Shown here: positions 1 to 5,939 of the stretch, one piece after another
Layout: the number at the start of each line of letters is the position of its first letter
Numbering within the stretch: the first letter of the stretch is position 1
Assembly (NCBI GenBank): GCA_938044295.1
Contig: CALIRC010000072.1
Coordinates: 1-13,432 of the forward strand
Reading direction: 5' to 3'
Origin: Minisyncoccota bacterium
Lineage (GTDB): Bacteria > Patescibacteriota > Minisyncoccia > Moranbacterales > GCA-2747515
DNA: 13,432 bases
Notes under the pieces: generated by a model
What the model saw: the letters and a program-made list of their open reading frames with translations, nothing else
Databases searched by the model: none
Told to the model about the DNA's origin: nothing
Translations under genes and position numbers: made by a program

Positions 1-1050
1 GCGTACCTCACCATCTTCAACTAAGTCAGAAGACCCAGTATCGGAAACAGCACTACGTAATGGATAAATTTCCGTATCAGGGTGCACACTAACCCATGAA
101 ACCCAAAAACTAGGAATTGGAGTCAGTCGCTCACCATCTGCAGCGTCTCCTTTGAAAAAAGATGCAACACCTGAACTGTTGTCATACTGTATTGTAATGC
201 GCTCACCACCAAGTTGATCTATAAGCGTTTCTGCAGATTGCAACGAAACAACAGGATAAGCTTTTGCTTGATTATTTACAACCAAACCTAGAATAATCTC
301 TGTTTTCTCAAAACGATCATCATCCTTACCTGAAAAAGGAAAAATAGGTGAAATATCACGAAGGTCACCGCCATACGGCACATGGGCATAAGAACGACCT
401 AAAAAACCAGCATCAGCGTCACCAATAACGACTTCACCATCTGGGAACGCTTGAGCATATTGACCATAGGTCGTAATATCAAAACGCACAACAGGTAACA
501 ACTGACCTGTTGCTGGACCTACAACCGCTTCACCTAAAGCTTGCGACCACAGTGATTCAGGATCACTCCGATTATACATCAGAAGATTTGACTCCCAAAG
601 CTTTCCAGAAACGCCAAATTCTACAGCCACTCCATCCACCGTGGGATCAAAAACAACACCAGTAAAACACAGTGGACAATATGTGACAAGAATATCTTCT
701 CCCTGAAAAGTATCATTTACGATTTCATGTGAAACAAGCACTTGATATGGATAAAAACGCGTTTTTCCTGATCGCTCGATAAAAATACCATCGCCTTGTG
801 GATTCAGCCAATCAGGTCCTTCCAAAACAGGAACAACCTCTGGCCGATCAATAGGTGGGATACCGTCTTTTCCAACACCACCACTAAGTACATCAGAAAG
901 ATCGACAGATGTTTTTACATCACGCTGCCCCAAAAGCATATCAATTGACCGAGGATCATTTACATAAGAAGTAGCATACACATAAGAATCAGCAATCACA
1001 AAAAACAAAAGTCCCACCACCATCACTATAATGCATTGTACAGATCTCAT
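1..1050 (-). CDS. Secreted DUF3179 domain protein (C-terminus cut by window edge)
   Basis: An open minus-strand frame runs for 350 codons from the ATG at 1050 to the window edge without a stop, so the C-terminal end is missing. Residues 1-26 look like a signal peptide: a short basic start, a hydrophobic core and a VYA cleavage-type end. The rest matches the DUF3179 family: SHEIVND (107-113), VTYCPLC with Cys125 and Cys128 (122-128), FGVSGKLWESNLLMYNR (145-161), SLWSQALGEAVVG (166-178) and FWVSWVSVHPDTEIY (315-329). The biochemical role of the family is not known to me; the CPLC pair could bind metal or form a disulfide. It starts 46 bases after the reductase stop and is probably co-transcribed with the reductase and glutaredoxin. 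No Shine-Dalgarno is visible. Family assignment is confident; function is open. Confidence 0.88.
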   Translation of the reverse strand, partial: MRSVQCIIVMVVGLLFFVIADSYVYATSYVNDPRSIDMLLGQRDVKTSVDLSDVLSGGVGKDGIPPIDRPEVVPVLEGPDWLNPQGDGIFIERSGKTRFYPYQVLVSHEIVNDTFQGEDILVTYCPLCFTGVVFDPTVDGVAVEFGVSGKLWESNLLMYNRSDPESLWSQALGEAVVGPATGQLLPVVRFDITTYGQYAQAFPDGEVVIGDADAGFLGRSYAHVPYGGDLRDISPIFPFSGKDDDRFEKTEIILGLVVNNQAKAYPVVSLQSAETLIDQLGGERITIQYDNSSGVASFFKGDAADGERLTPIPSFWVSWVSVHPDTEIYPLRSAVSDTGSSDLVEDGEVR

Positions 1051-1096
1051 AAAACCATCACAAAAGCTATTTACAAACTACAAACACATTTCCTCA

Positions 1097-2020
1097 TCAC
1101 ACCATTTTCTTCACATACTCATACGCACTAAGTGTCGCTTTTATAGCATCACCAACAGCAATGTTGTTTTGTTTATAGAGCTCATCAGTTACATCTCCTG
1201 CAGCAAAAACTCCAGGCACACTAGTTGCAAACGTTCTATGGTCTACAACAACTTCTCTACGATCATTGAGTACAACAAGGTCACTTAAAAACTCACTATT
1301 TGGCACACTACCAATCTCTACAAAAACGCCCTGTACAGAAAGATTTTTATGTTCACCAGAAGCTAGATCTTCGTACCGTAGCCCTGTCACCATCGCCTCT
1401 CCAGCAATTTCTAACGTATTTGTCTTATATAGCACTTCTACCTGATCAGAATCCAAAACTTTTTTCTGAGTAATTGGATCACCACGAAGCTCATCGCGAC
1501 GTGCCAAAAGGTAAATCTTATTGGCATAAGGAAGCAAATCTTCTACAGACTCAAGACCGCTATTACCACCACCAACAACCGCAACATCTTTTCCTTTAAA
1601 GAAAGGTGCATCACAAGTCGCGCAGTACGCTACACCCTTTCCGTTAAGTTGCTCTTCACCAGGAACATTAAGTGTCCGATGCCGACCTCCTGTCGTCGCT
1701 ATAACTGTTTTTGCATCAAATGCCCCTTTATTCGTAATAATATGAAACGAACCATCTGCATTTTGCGTCACAGCCTCACAGTGACCAGGCACTACAATCT
1801 CAAGATCATCAGCATAGCTTTTTAAATGCTCTTCAAGCTTTTTTGCCAGTTCTACACCTGAAAGCAATTGATCACCAATCCAATTTGCTATACCATCAGA
1901 AACCACACTTTGACCACCAATCTGGTCAGCAATAAAAACAGTTTTCATTTGTTTACGAGCAGCATACACCCCTGCTGCAACACCCGCTGGACCACCGCCA
2001 ATAATAATAACGTCATTCAT
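1097..2020 (-). CDS. trxB: Thioredoxin reductase / AhpF-core-like flavoprotein disulfide reductase
   Basis: A 307-residue low-molecular-weight thioredoxin reductase-type flavoenzyme, expected to move electrons from NAD(P)H through FAD and a CxxC pair to a small redoxin in the cytoplasm. Visible: FAD-binding GGGPAG (8-13), redox pair CATC (Cys133, Cys136), nucleotide-binding GGGNSG (150-155) and the C-terminal FAD motif AAGDVTD (273-279). Length is normal for the family. The NADPH motif normally HRRxxxR reads ARRDELR (173-179), and the flanks of the CxxC, the GGGNSG and the YKQNNIAVGDAIKATLSA end resemble the C-terminal half of AhpF, so NADH or mixed specificity is possible. I chose the ATG at 2020, immediately before the nucleotide fold; an in-frame TTG at 2041 would add seven residues without a ribosome site. 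The stop is TGA. It lies 72 bases after the glutaredoxin gene and probably shares its promoter. Confidence 0.93.
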   Translation of the reverse strand: MNDVIIIGGGPAGVAAGVYAARKQMKTVFIADQIGGQSVVSDGIANWIGDQLLSGVELAKKLEEHLKSYADDLEIVVPGHCEAVTQNADGSFHIITNKGAFDAKTVIATTGGRHRTLNVPGEEQLNGKGVAYCATCDAPFFKGKDVAVVGGGNSGLESVEDLLPYANKIYLLARRDELRGDPITQKKVLDSDQVEVLYKTNTLEIAGEAMVTGLRYEDLASGEHKNLSVQGVFVEIGSVPNSEFLSDLVVLNDRREVVVDHRTFATSVPGVFAAGDVTDELYKQNNIAVGDAIKATLSAYEYVKKMV

Positions 2021-2092
2021 TTCTATTGTTTTAAAACTCAAAATCTATACTCAAAATCAAACCATGAACTACTACAATAAAAATCTCAGCAC

Positions 2093-2344
2093 CTATGCAA
2101 TCTTCAGTAGTCCTCGCAAACGCTCTTCATCAAAACCAATAAGCGTCTCTTCTGTGCCATCATCCATAGTAATAATAGTTTGTGGAACACCAATCTGACC
2201 AGTCTTTTCAACCATCTTCTGCGCTGCCTGCTCATCAGCTGCCACATCAATTTCTATAAAATCAATATTATTCTCTGAAAGAAACTCTTTCTCCATCTTA
2301 CAATACCCGCACGTAGGGGTAGAATACACTGTTACCTGTGCCAT
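2093..2344 (-). CDS. Glutaredoxin (YruB / NrdH-like small redoxin)
   Basis: An 83-residue cytoplasmic thiol-disulfide carrier with a complete glutaredoxin fold pattern: beta strand VTVYSTP, active-site CGYC (Cys12, Cys15), the helix after it, and the GVP turn with cis-proline Pro54 that contacts the substrate. The pattern TPTCGYC followed later by TGQIGVPQ and GFDEERLRGLL is typical of the short YruB-type glutaredoxins that accept electrons from thioredoxin reductase-like enzymes rather than from glutathione. Starts at ATG 2344, ends with TAG. It is the first gene after a strong promoter (2378-2405), with a leader of roughly 25 bases, and is followed by the reductase gene, its likely electron donor. 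No Shine-Dalgarno is visible. The physiological target (ribonucleotide reductase, peroxiredoxin or other) cannot be read from the window. Confidence 0.92.
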   Translation of the reverse strand: MAQVTVYSTPTCGYCKMEKEFLSENNIDFIEIDVAADEQAAQKMVEKTGQIGVPQTIITMDDGTEETLIGFDEERLRGLLKIA

Positions 2345-2377
2345 ATAGTTATTTTAACAAATTACATTACTAATTTT

Positions 2378-2405
2378 AGTATAATTTCTTATAGAAAAAT
2401 GTCAA
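2378..2405 (-). promoter_or_regulatory. Sigma70-type promoter of the glutaredoxin-reductase unit
   Basis: On the minus strand a perfect -35 TTGACA (2405-2400) is followed after 16 bases by TATACT (2383-2378), five of six matches to the -10 consensus. Transcription would begin near 2370, giving a leader of about 25 bases before the glutaredoxin ATG at 2344. This is the best-matching protein-gene promoter in the window. Confidence 0.72.
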
Positions 2406-2437
2406 ATAGACTTTACATATACTTATACACACTATAA

Positions 2438-2450
2438 TGTGCATTGCACA
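2438..2450. repeat. 13-base palindrome between divergent promoters
   Basis: TGTGCA-T-TGCACA is a perfect 6+1+6 inverted repeat. It lies in the 166-base divergent region between the glutaredoxin gene and the tRNA, upstream of both proposed promoters. It could be an operator, but a short palindrome can arise by chance. A TATAAT on the plus strand at 2433-2438 overlaps its left edge by one base and may be an alternative -10 for the tRNA (with TTTACA at 2412-2417, spacer 15). Confidence 0.3.
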
Positions 2451-2466
2451 ATATTTGAGTTATATG

Positions 2467-2495
2467 TTGACCAAATTTACTTATTAAGGCACAAT
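2467..2495 (+). promoter_or_regulatory. Candidate promoter of the tRNA-Arg gene
   Basis: TTGACC (2467-2472) matches the -35 consensus at five positions. After exactly 17 bases comes CACAAT (2490-2495), four of six matches to the -10. The start would fall near 2502, just before the mature tRNA 5' end at 2511. The alternative is TTTACA-N15-TATAAT at 2412-2438, which has a better -10 but a short spacer. Confidence 0.5.
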
Positions 2496-2510
2496 AAGAA
2501 GACATTTCAC

Positions 2511-2585
2511 GTACCCGTAGCTCAGTTGGATTAGAGCGTCTGGTTTCGGCCCAGAAGGTCGCAGGTTCGAGTCCTGCCGGGTACA
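2511..2585 (+). tRNA. tRNA-Arg (anticodon TCG)
   Basis: A full cloverleaf can be drawn. The acceptor stem 2511-2517 pairs with 2578-2584 over seven perfect pairs, with discriminator A at 2585. The D stem is GCTC/GAGC with a ten-base loop containing GG. The anticodon stem TCTGG/CCAGA encloses the loop TTTCGGC, so the anticodon is TCG (2546-2548), preceded by T33 and followed by G37 as expected for a C-starting codon. The variable loop is AGGTC and the T arm GCAGG-TTCGAGT-CCTGC. It reads CGA and possibly other CGN codons. CCA is not encoded (the bases after the discriminator are CAA), so CCA-adding enzyme is needed. It is the only confident plus-strand gene and converges on the end of the pilus operon. 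Confidence 0.97.
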
Positions 2586-2591
2586 CAAATC

Positions 2592-2616
2592 AAAAAACCT
2601 CCAAAAAGGAAGTTTT
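2592..2616 (-). terminator. Intrinsic terminator of the pilus operon
   Basis: As minus-strand RNA, AAAACUUCC (2616-2608) pairs with GGAGGUUUU (2602-2594) across a five-U loop, with one G-U wobble and no mismatch, and the 3' arm runs into six U residues. It lies 27 bases after the stop of the last pilus-operon gene. Read from the plus strand the wobble becomes a C-A mismatch and the U-run is short, so it is much weaker for the converging tRNA transcript. Confidence 0.65.
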
Positions 2617-2622
2617 CAACCA

Positions 2623-2680
2623 ATGAAAAATGCACAAAAAATTTATTCTGGGATAGCTGATTGCTCTTGTGCATTTTCAT
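2623..2680. repeat. Inverted repeat spanning the stop codon of the last pilus gene
   Basis: ATGAAAAATGCACAA (2623-2637) and TTGTGCATTTTCAT (2667-2680) are inverted copies differing by one extra A, separated by 29 bases that contain the TAA at 2643-2645. One arm is inside the coding region. The minus-strand RNA could form a long stem just before the terminator hairpin, so it may add to termination or protect the 3' end. Confidence 0.45.
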
Positions 2681-3257
2681 CTGCAACAAATGCATCATCT
2701 ACTACTCCACCAGCATCAGGAACACTTTCAATTGCGGCGCCCTCAACTATCTCAGGAGTAACAGCACTCCCAAAATCCTCACCCAATTGACTTTCCGCAG
2801 TCGCAACAGAAGAACTACCGACTTCGGATTCATTTGCAATACCAGCGGATACCACCTCCTGAACATTAGCATCAGATATTTCTGCAACATCCTCACCAAG
2901 ATCTTCAGGTATCTCTTGAACGGCAATAGGGAAAAAGATATCACGCGATTTTGTGGCATCAGACATGAAAGCAGCTTGTCTCGCATCACTGCGTGTTTTA
3001 ACCATTTCAAAATCTTCACTATTAAAACGCACGCGATCTTTACGCATCTGAATCTCAGCACTTCTATCTTGACCTGCAATTTCAGGATTGTAAATATTTT
3101 TGTACCACATCATACAAACATAATAAAGACCAATAAGAAAAAAAAGTAAAAGTACATACTGAAAATACTTTACCCAAAAATACCATGCGCGCGACAAAAA
3201 AACCTTAAAGTTAATATTATGAAAATCAAAAGAATCTTTTGAAATTTTTATTGCCAT
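2643..3257 (-). CDS. Unknown single-pass membrane protein at the pilP position, acidic tail
   Basis: A 204-residue protein I cannot assign to a family. It has an N-terminal part with basic residues (1-32), one strong membrane helix (about 33-51), then a charged segment (about 55-105) and a tail with no Lys or Arg after residue 105 but about two dozen Asp/Glu mixed with Ala, Val and Ser. Such a tail looks disordered. Basic residues before the helix suggest an inside N-terminus with the acidic part outside. It starts 33 bases after pilO and is the last gene before the terminator, the place of pilP in proteobacterial pilMNOP operons. It lacks the lipoprotein signal and beta domain of PilP, so I infer at most an accessory role in the same complex. 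Start ATG at 3257, stop TAA. Confidence 0.85.
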   Translation of the reverse strand: MAIKISKDSFDFHNINFKVFLSRAWYFWVKYFQYVLLLFFLIGLYYVCMMWYKNIYNPEIAGQDRSAEIQMRKDRVRFNSEDFEMVKTRSDARQAAFMSDATKSRDIFFPIAVQEIPEDLGEDVAEISDANVQEVVSAGIANESEVGSSSVATAESQLGEDFGSAVTPEIVEGAAIESVPDAGGVVDDAFVADENAQEQSAIPE

Positions 3258-3290
3258 AATCTATCCATTATCAAATAAATACAATCGATT

Positions 3291-4031
3291 TTACGCAGAA
3301 TCATCTATCGTCTCTGATTTCTTAGCATCCACTTCTTCGACTTCCACATCGACATCGACATCTTTTTCTGGAGCAACTAAATCATCCAAATAAATAACAA
3401 GTGTCATCTGAGTATCAATCAAATTCGGTCGTTGATCGCCCCCCTCTTCACGCTTTGATGCATTTGTAAATCGCAATCGTCTCTCTGAACTGTCTGTTTT
3501 TTGCGCAACAATCGACACATCTAGCACATCATTAAAATAATTGATATGTTCGATCTTATGAAGAAATGAGAGAAAATTTTCATATGTCCCAGTCATAGAA
3601 AGTTTAAGTGAAATGTGTTCTGGTTTATACGCACCTATAACTACCTCCGCTTTTGCATTCTTTGTTGAAGCTCCTCGTAGAGGAACAGACGATTCAAGAA
3701 CTTCATATAGAACACTAGAGTGACCAGCTTGCCATGCAAGATCTTCGATTTGATCAAACAATCTAATCTTAGCTTGTGGCTCATTTGACAAAAGAAGAGC
3801 TCTATCAGGTCGATTTTCTTCAATAAAATTCTTATTCGCACGCAATGCCGAAAGAGAACCAAAAAAATCCTGGTTAACCTCTCGATCAATTTTCATATCA
3901 AAAATTTGCTGCGATTTATTTTTAATGCCTTTGCTCGTGTAAGATATACAGAAAAAACAAACAGGAAGCACAATCAGAAAAAATGAAGCAAGCAAAACAA
4001 GGATACGATTTTTTATAAGAAATTCCTTCAT
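3291..4031 (-). CDS. pilO: Type IV pilus inner-membrane alignment protein PilO
   Basis: A 246-residue bitopic protein with a short basic N-terminus (MKEFLIKNR), one membrane helix (about 10-30), a helical/coiled stretch and a C-terminal alpha/beta domain in which SLKLSMTGTYENFLSFLHKIEHI matches the ferredoxin-like PilO/GspM-type domain. PilO pairs with PilN and links PilM to the outer parts of the machine. The ATG at 4031 overlaps the pilN TGA by four bases (ATGA), so I prefer it to the in-frame TTG at 4049. It ends with an unusual acidic tail rich in Asp-Val and Glu-Val pairs (residues about 215-246), partly encoded by a short hexanucleotide repeat (3346-3363). No other domain is seen. Sequence divergence is high, so the name rests on topology and gene order as well as on the domain. 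Confidence 0.86.
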   Translation of the reverse strand: MKEFLIKNRILVLLASFFLIVLPVCFFCISYTSKGIKNKSQQIFDMKIDREVNQDFFGSLSALRANKNFIEENRPDRALLLSNEPQAKIRLFDQIEDLAWQAGHSSVLYEVLESSVPLRGASTKNAKAEVVIGAYKPEHISLKLSMTGTYENFLSFLHKIEHINYFNDVLDVSIVAQKTDSSERRLRFTNASKREEGGDQRPNLIDTQMTLVIYLDDLVAPEKDVDVDVEVEEVDAKKSETIDDSA

Positions 4032-4603
4032 ATTTTTTCTTTCATACAATCAACAACATTAAGTCTAAAAGTCATTACAAAATCAACATCTGTCGCTTTA
4101 ACCAAGTATTGATCAGCAATATCAATATCCAAAAAACATTGCTTACCATCATGCATCGCGCCACCAAGCTTCTCTTGAAACGAAACCAAAGAAATGCGAC
4201 TAGCGGCAGAACCCATAAGATCTACAGTATCATTTTCAGTTACAATACTCGAAATTACAATATCTTCAGGAACATATGCACTCAACATTCTAAAAATACC
4301 ACTCCATACAATATGCGAATTCTGAATTTCGGAGTACACCTTCGTTTCTTGATTCGTTGTTTTAAAAAGCTTATGCAAGTCTAAAACTTCTTTATAGCTA
4401 TTACTCTCTTCCAAACCTCTATTTGTTTCTCCAATACTTTTCACGTCCATCCGCAAAGTCATATTAATCAAAAATAGACACAAAAGAACAATACCCATCA
4501 AAAGAAGAGAGCGAAATTGCTGATCCAAAATCGTTCGAAAGATATGCTTTGTTCGAAGCACTTTCTTCTGTATCGGCGGCAATAGGTTGAGAGAAATTTT
4601 CAT
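4028..4603 (-). CDS. pilN: Type IV pilus assembly protein PilN
   Basis: A 191-residue bitopic membrane protein. The start KISLNLLPP (residues 2-10) is the conserved cytoplasmic PilN peptide that docks into PilM. It is followed by basic residues, one membrane helix (about 31-50), and an extracytoplasmic helical plus alpha/beta domain (VPEDIVISSIVTENDTVDL around 112-130) as in PilN/GspL-type proteins. Its start overlaps the pilM stop and its stop overlaps the pilO start, both as ATGA, which implies translational coupling and matched amounts of the three partners. Length is close to usual. Confidence 0.93.
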   Translation of the reverse strand: MKISLNLLPPIQKKVLRTKHIFRTILDQQFRSLLLMGIVLLCLFLINMTLRMDVKSIGETNRGLEESNSYKEVLDLHKLFKTTNQETKVYSEIQNSHIVWSGIFRMLSAYVPEDIVISSIVTENDTVDLMGSAASRISLVSFQEKLGGAMHDGKQCFLDIDIADQYLVKATDVDFVMTFRLNVVDCMKEKI

Positions 4604-5673
4604 GAAAGGATATCAAATGATTGTGTGGCAAGCCCAATCGCAGTAGCATATTGTACACTCTCGTCACGATCCACAGGCGGCAATGACTTAAATCGAAAAT
4701 TCATCCACGGATTACCAAGTTCTATATTCTGCCCTAAACTACGAGAAAGATACGGTATGAGACCTTTCGTTTTAGCCCCACCTCCACAAAGTACGATGGA
4801 ATCAATACGGTCGGAATATTTCAAGCCAGTAAGATAGAAATTTCGCGATCTGTTAATTTCCTGTACAAAGCCTTGGATAATTGGTTTCATTGCTTGAAAA
4901 ATATGATCATTTTTAAGCACTGAACCTATCCCATGTTCAAACTTTACTTTTTGAGCTTCTGCATAAGATAAATTTAAATCCTTAGCGATCGCATCAGTCA
5001 TTGACTCCGAAGAAAGAGGAATACTCGACGTAAAAACAGGAATACCCTTCACCACAATAAAAAAACTAGTACGGCGATCACCAATATCCACAACCATTGT
5101 TGTGCCATCCATGTTATCTGGGAGGAGACTCCGAGCTTGCGCCATTGATTCCACTTCAAAACCTCGTGCAACAAGACCAGCTCCATTGAGCACATCATAA
5201 AACTGATCAACAATCGACCGAGCTACAGCAACAACCAATACACTCATCTTACTATCATCACCTTGAAGATTGTGAGAAAGTGTTTGCCAATCATAGTAAA
5301 CCTGATCAATTGCCATTGGAATATTTGCTTCCATCTCCCATTTAATGGCTTCAGCAACCTCTTTTTGGGTCATTTGCGGAATAGTAATAATACGTAAAAA
5401 AGCTTTCGTCTCTGGCAACGAACATACAATATCCTTATCAGTAATACCAGCCTTCTGAAGCACTAAGTTAATAGCCTCTTTCACTGCATCGGCATTCACA
5501 ACAATACCATCTACAATTGTACCTTGCGGTAAATCTATTGAAGCAATACCACGTACAGAGGCGTACTTTGACTGTAAGTCAATTTGAGCAACCTTTATAG
5601 AAAGATCACTCAGATCCAAACCAAAAGAATCTGGATTCGGATCAATAATTTTTTTATCAAACAATAATGACAT
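4600..5673 (-). CDS. pilM: Type IV pilus assembly ATPase-fold protein PilM
   Basis: A 357-residue actin/FtsA-like cytoplasmic protein that binds the N-terminal peptide of PilN and links the cytoplasmic motor to the inner-membrane complex. Visible: the opening FGLDLSDLSIKVAQ phosphate-1-type strand pair (17-30), the inserted SHS2-type region with AEAIKWEMEANIPM (107-120), the second phosphate loop VVDIGDRRTSFFIV (194-207) and the adenosine motif IVLCGGGAKTKGL (293-305). Length is typical. It begins the pilMNO block after a 266-base gap that contains a candidate promoter. The ATG at 5673 has no Shine-Dalgarno, like most genes here. Confidence 0.96.
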   Translation of the reverse strand: MSLLFDKKIIDPNPDSFGLDLSDLSIKVAQIDLQSKYASVRGIASIDLPQGTIVDGIVVNADAVKEAINLVLQKAGITDKDIVCSLPETKAFLRIITIPQMTQKEVAEAIKWEMEANIPMAIDQVYYDWQTLSHNLQGDDSKMSVLVVAVARSIVDQFYDVLNGAGLVARGFEVESMAQARSLLPDNMDGTTMVVDIGDRRTSFFIVVKGIPVFTSSIPLSSESMTDAIAKDLNLSYAEAQKVKFEHGIGSVLKNDHIFQAMKPIIQGFVQEINRSRNFYLTGLKYSDRIDSIVLCGGGAKTKGLIPYLSRSLGQNIELGNPWMNFRFKSLPPVDRDESVQYATAIGLATQSFDILS

Positions 5674-5704
5674 GGGGTAACACTATTTTATTTTTGAGAA
5701 TTTT

Positions 5705-5710
5705 AAGTAT
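5705..5710 (-). promoter_or_regulatory. Candidate -10 element upstream of pilM
   Basis: TATACT on the minus strand (5710-5705), five of six consensus matches, would start transcription near 5698 with a leader of about 25 bases to the pilM ATG. No convincing -35 stands at the right spacing; the best sequences there match poorly. If real, it would need an activator, which fits a palindrome lying just upstream at 5732-5748. Confidence 0.35.
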
Positions 5711-5731
5711 AGGATTAGTCTCACCATACAG

Positions 5732-5748
5732 ATTCATTTCAAATGAAT
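5732..5748. repeat. 17-base perfect palindrome upstream of pilM
   Basis: ATTCATTT-C-AAATGAAT reads identically on both strands around one central base (8+1+8). Its centre is about 42 bases upstream of the predicted pilM start point. That position is common for activator sites and also overlaps the weak -35 region. This is a candidate operator; the binding protein is unknown. Confidence 0.45.
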
Positions 5749-5939
5749 TTATATGCAATAAAAGGATATATAGAACCAATGATCCTAATCACTTTACACA
5801 ATGTATTCTTTTTTTGGAGAACTAATTTTATTTTGCAGCAACATAAATCCCGATAAGGAGGTTACCACTGGCATCTCCTCACTCTATAATAGCAAAAAAA
5901 GTAATATAAATAAATCCTTTAAAAAAGAAATCCACTAAA

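Larger units (their letters stand above)
5674..5939 (-). other. Gap between the prepilin block and pilM
   Basis: The 266 bases contain no convincing gene. They hold the -10 and palindrome listed separately, and a possible stem-loop at 5853-5882. There the minus-strand RNA pairs GUGAGGAG with CUCCUUAU (two G-U pairs) and, inside, UGCC with GGUA around an AGU loop. The hairpin has no U-run after it, so it is not a clear terminator and may be a processing or pausing site. No good terminator follows the PilX-like gene, so read-through from pilB into pilM is likely. Confidence 0.5.

Noticed and set aside
4031..4049. TTG at 4049 as the pilO start
   Set aside because: The ATG at 4031 gives the usual short basic N-terminus before the membrane helix and an ATGA overlap identical to the pilM/pilN junction.
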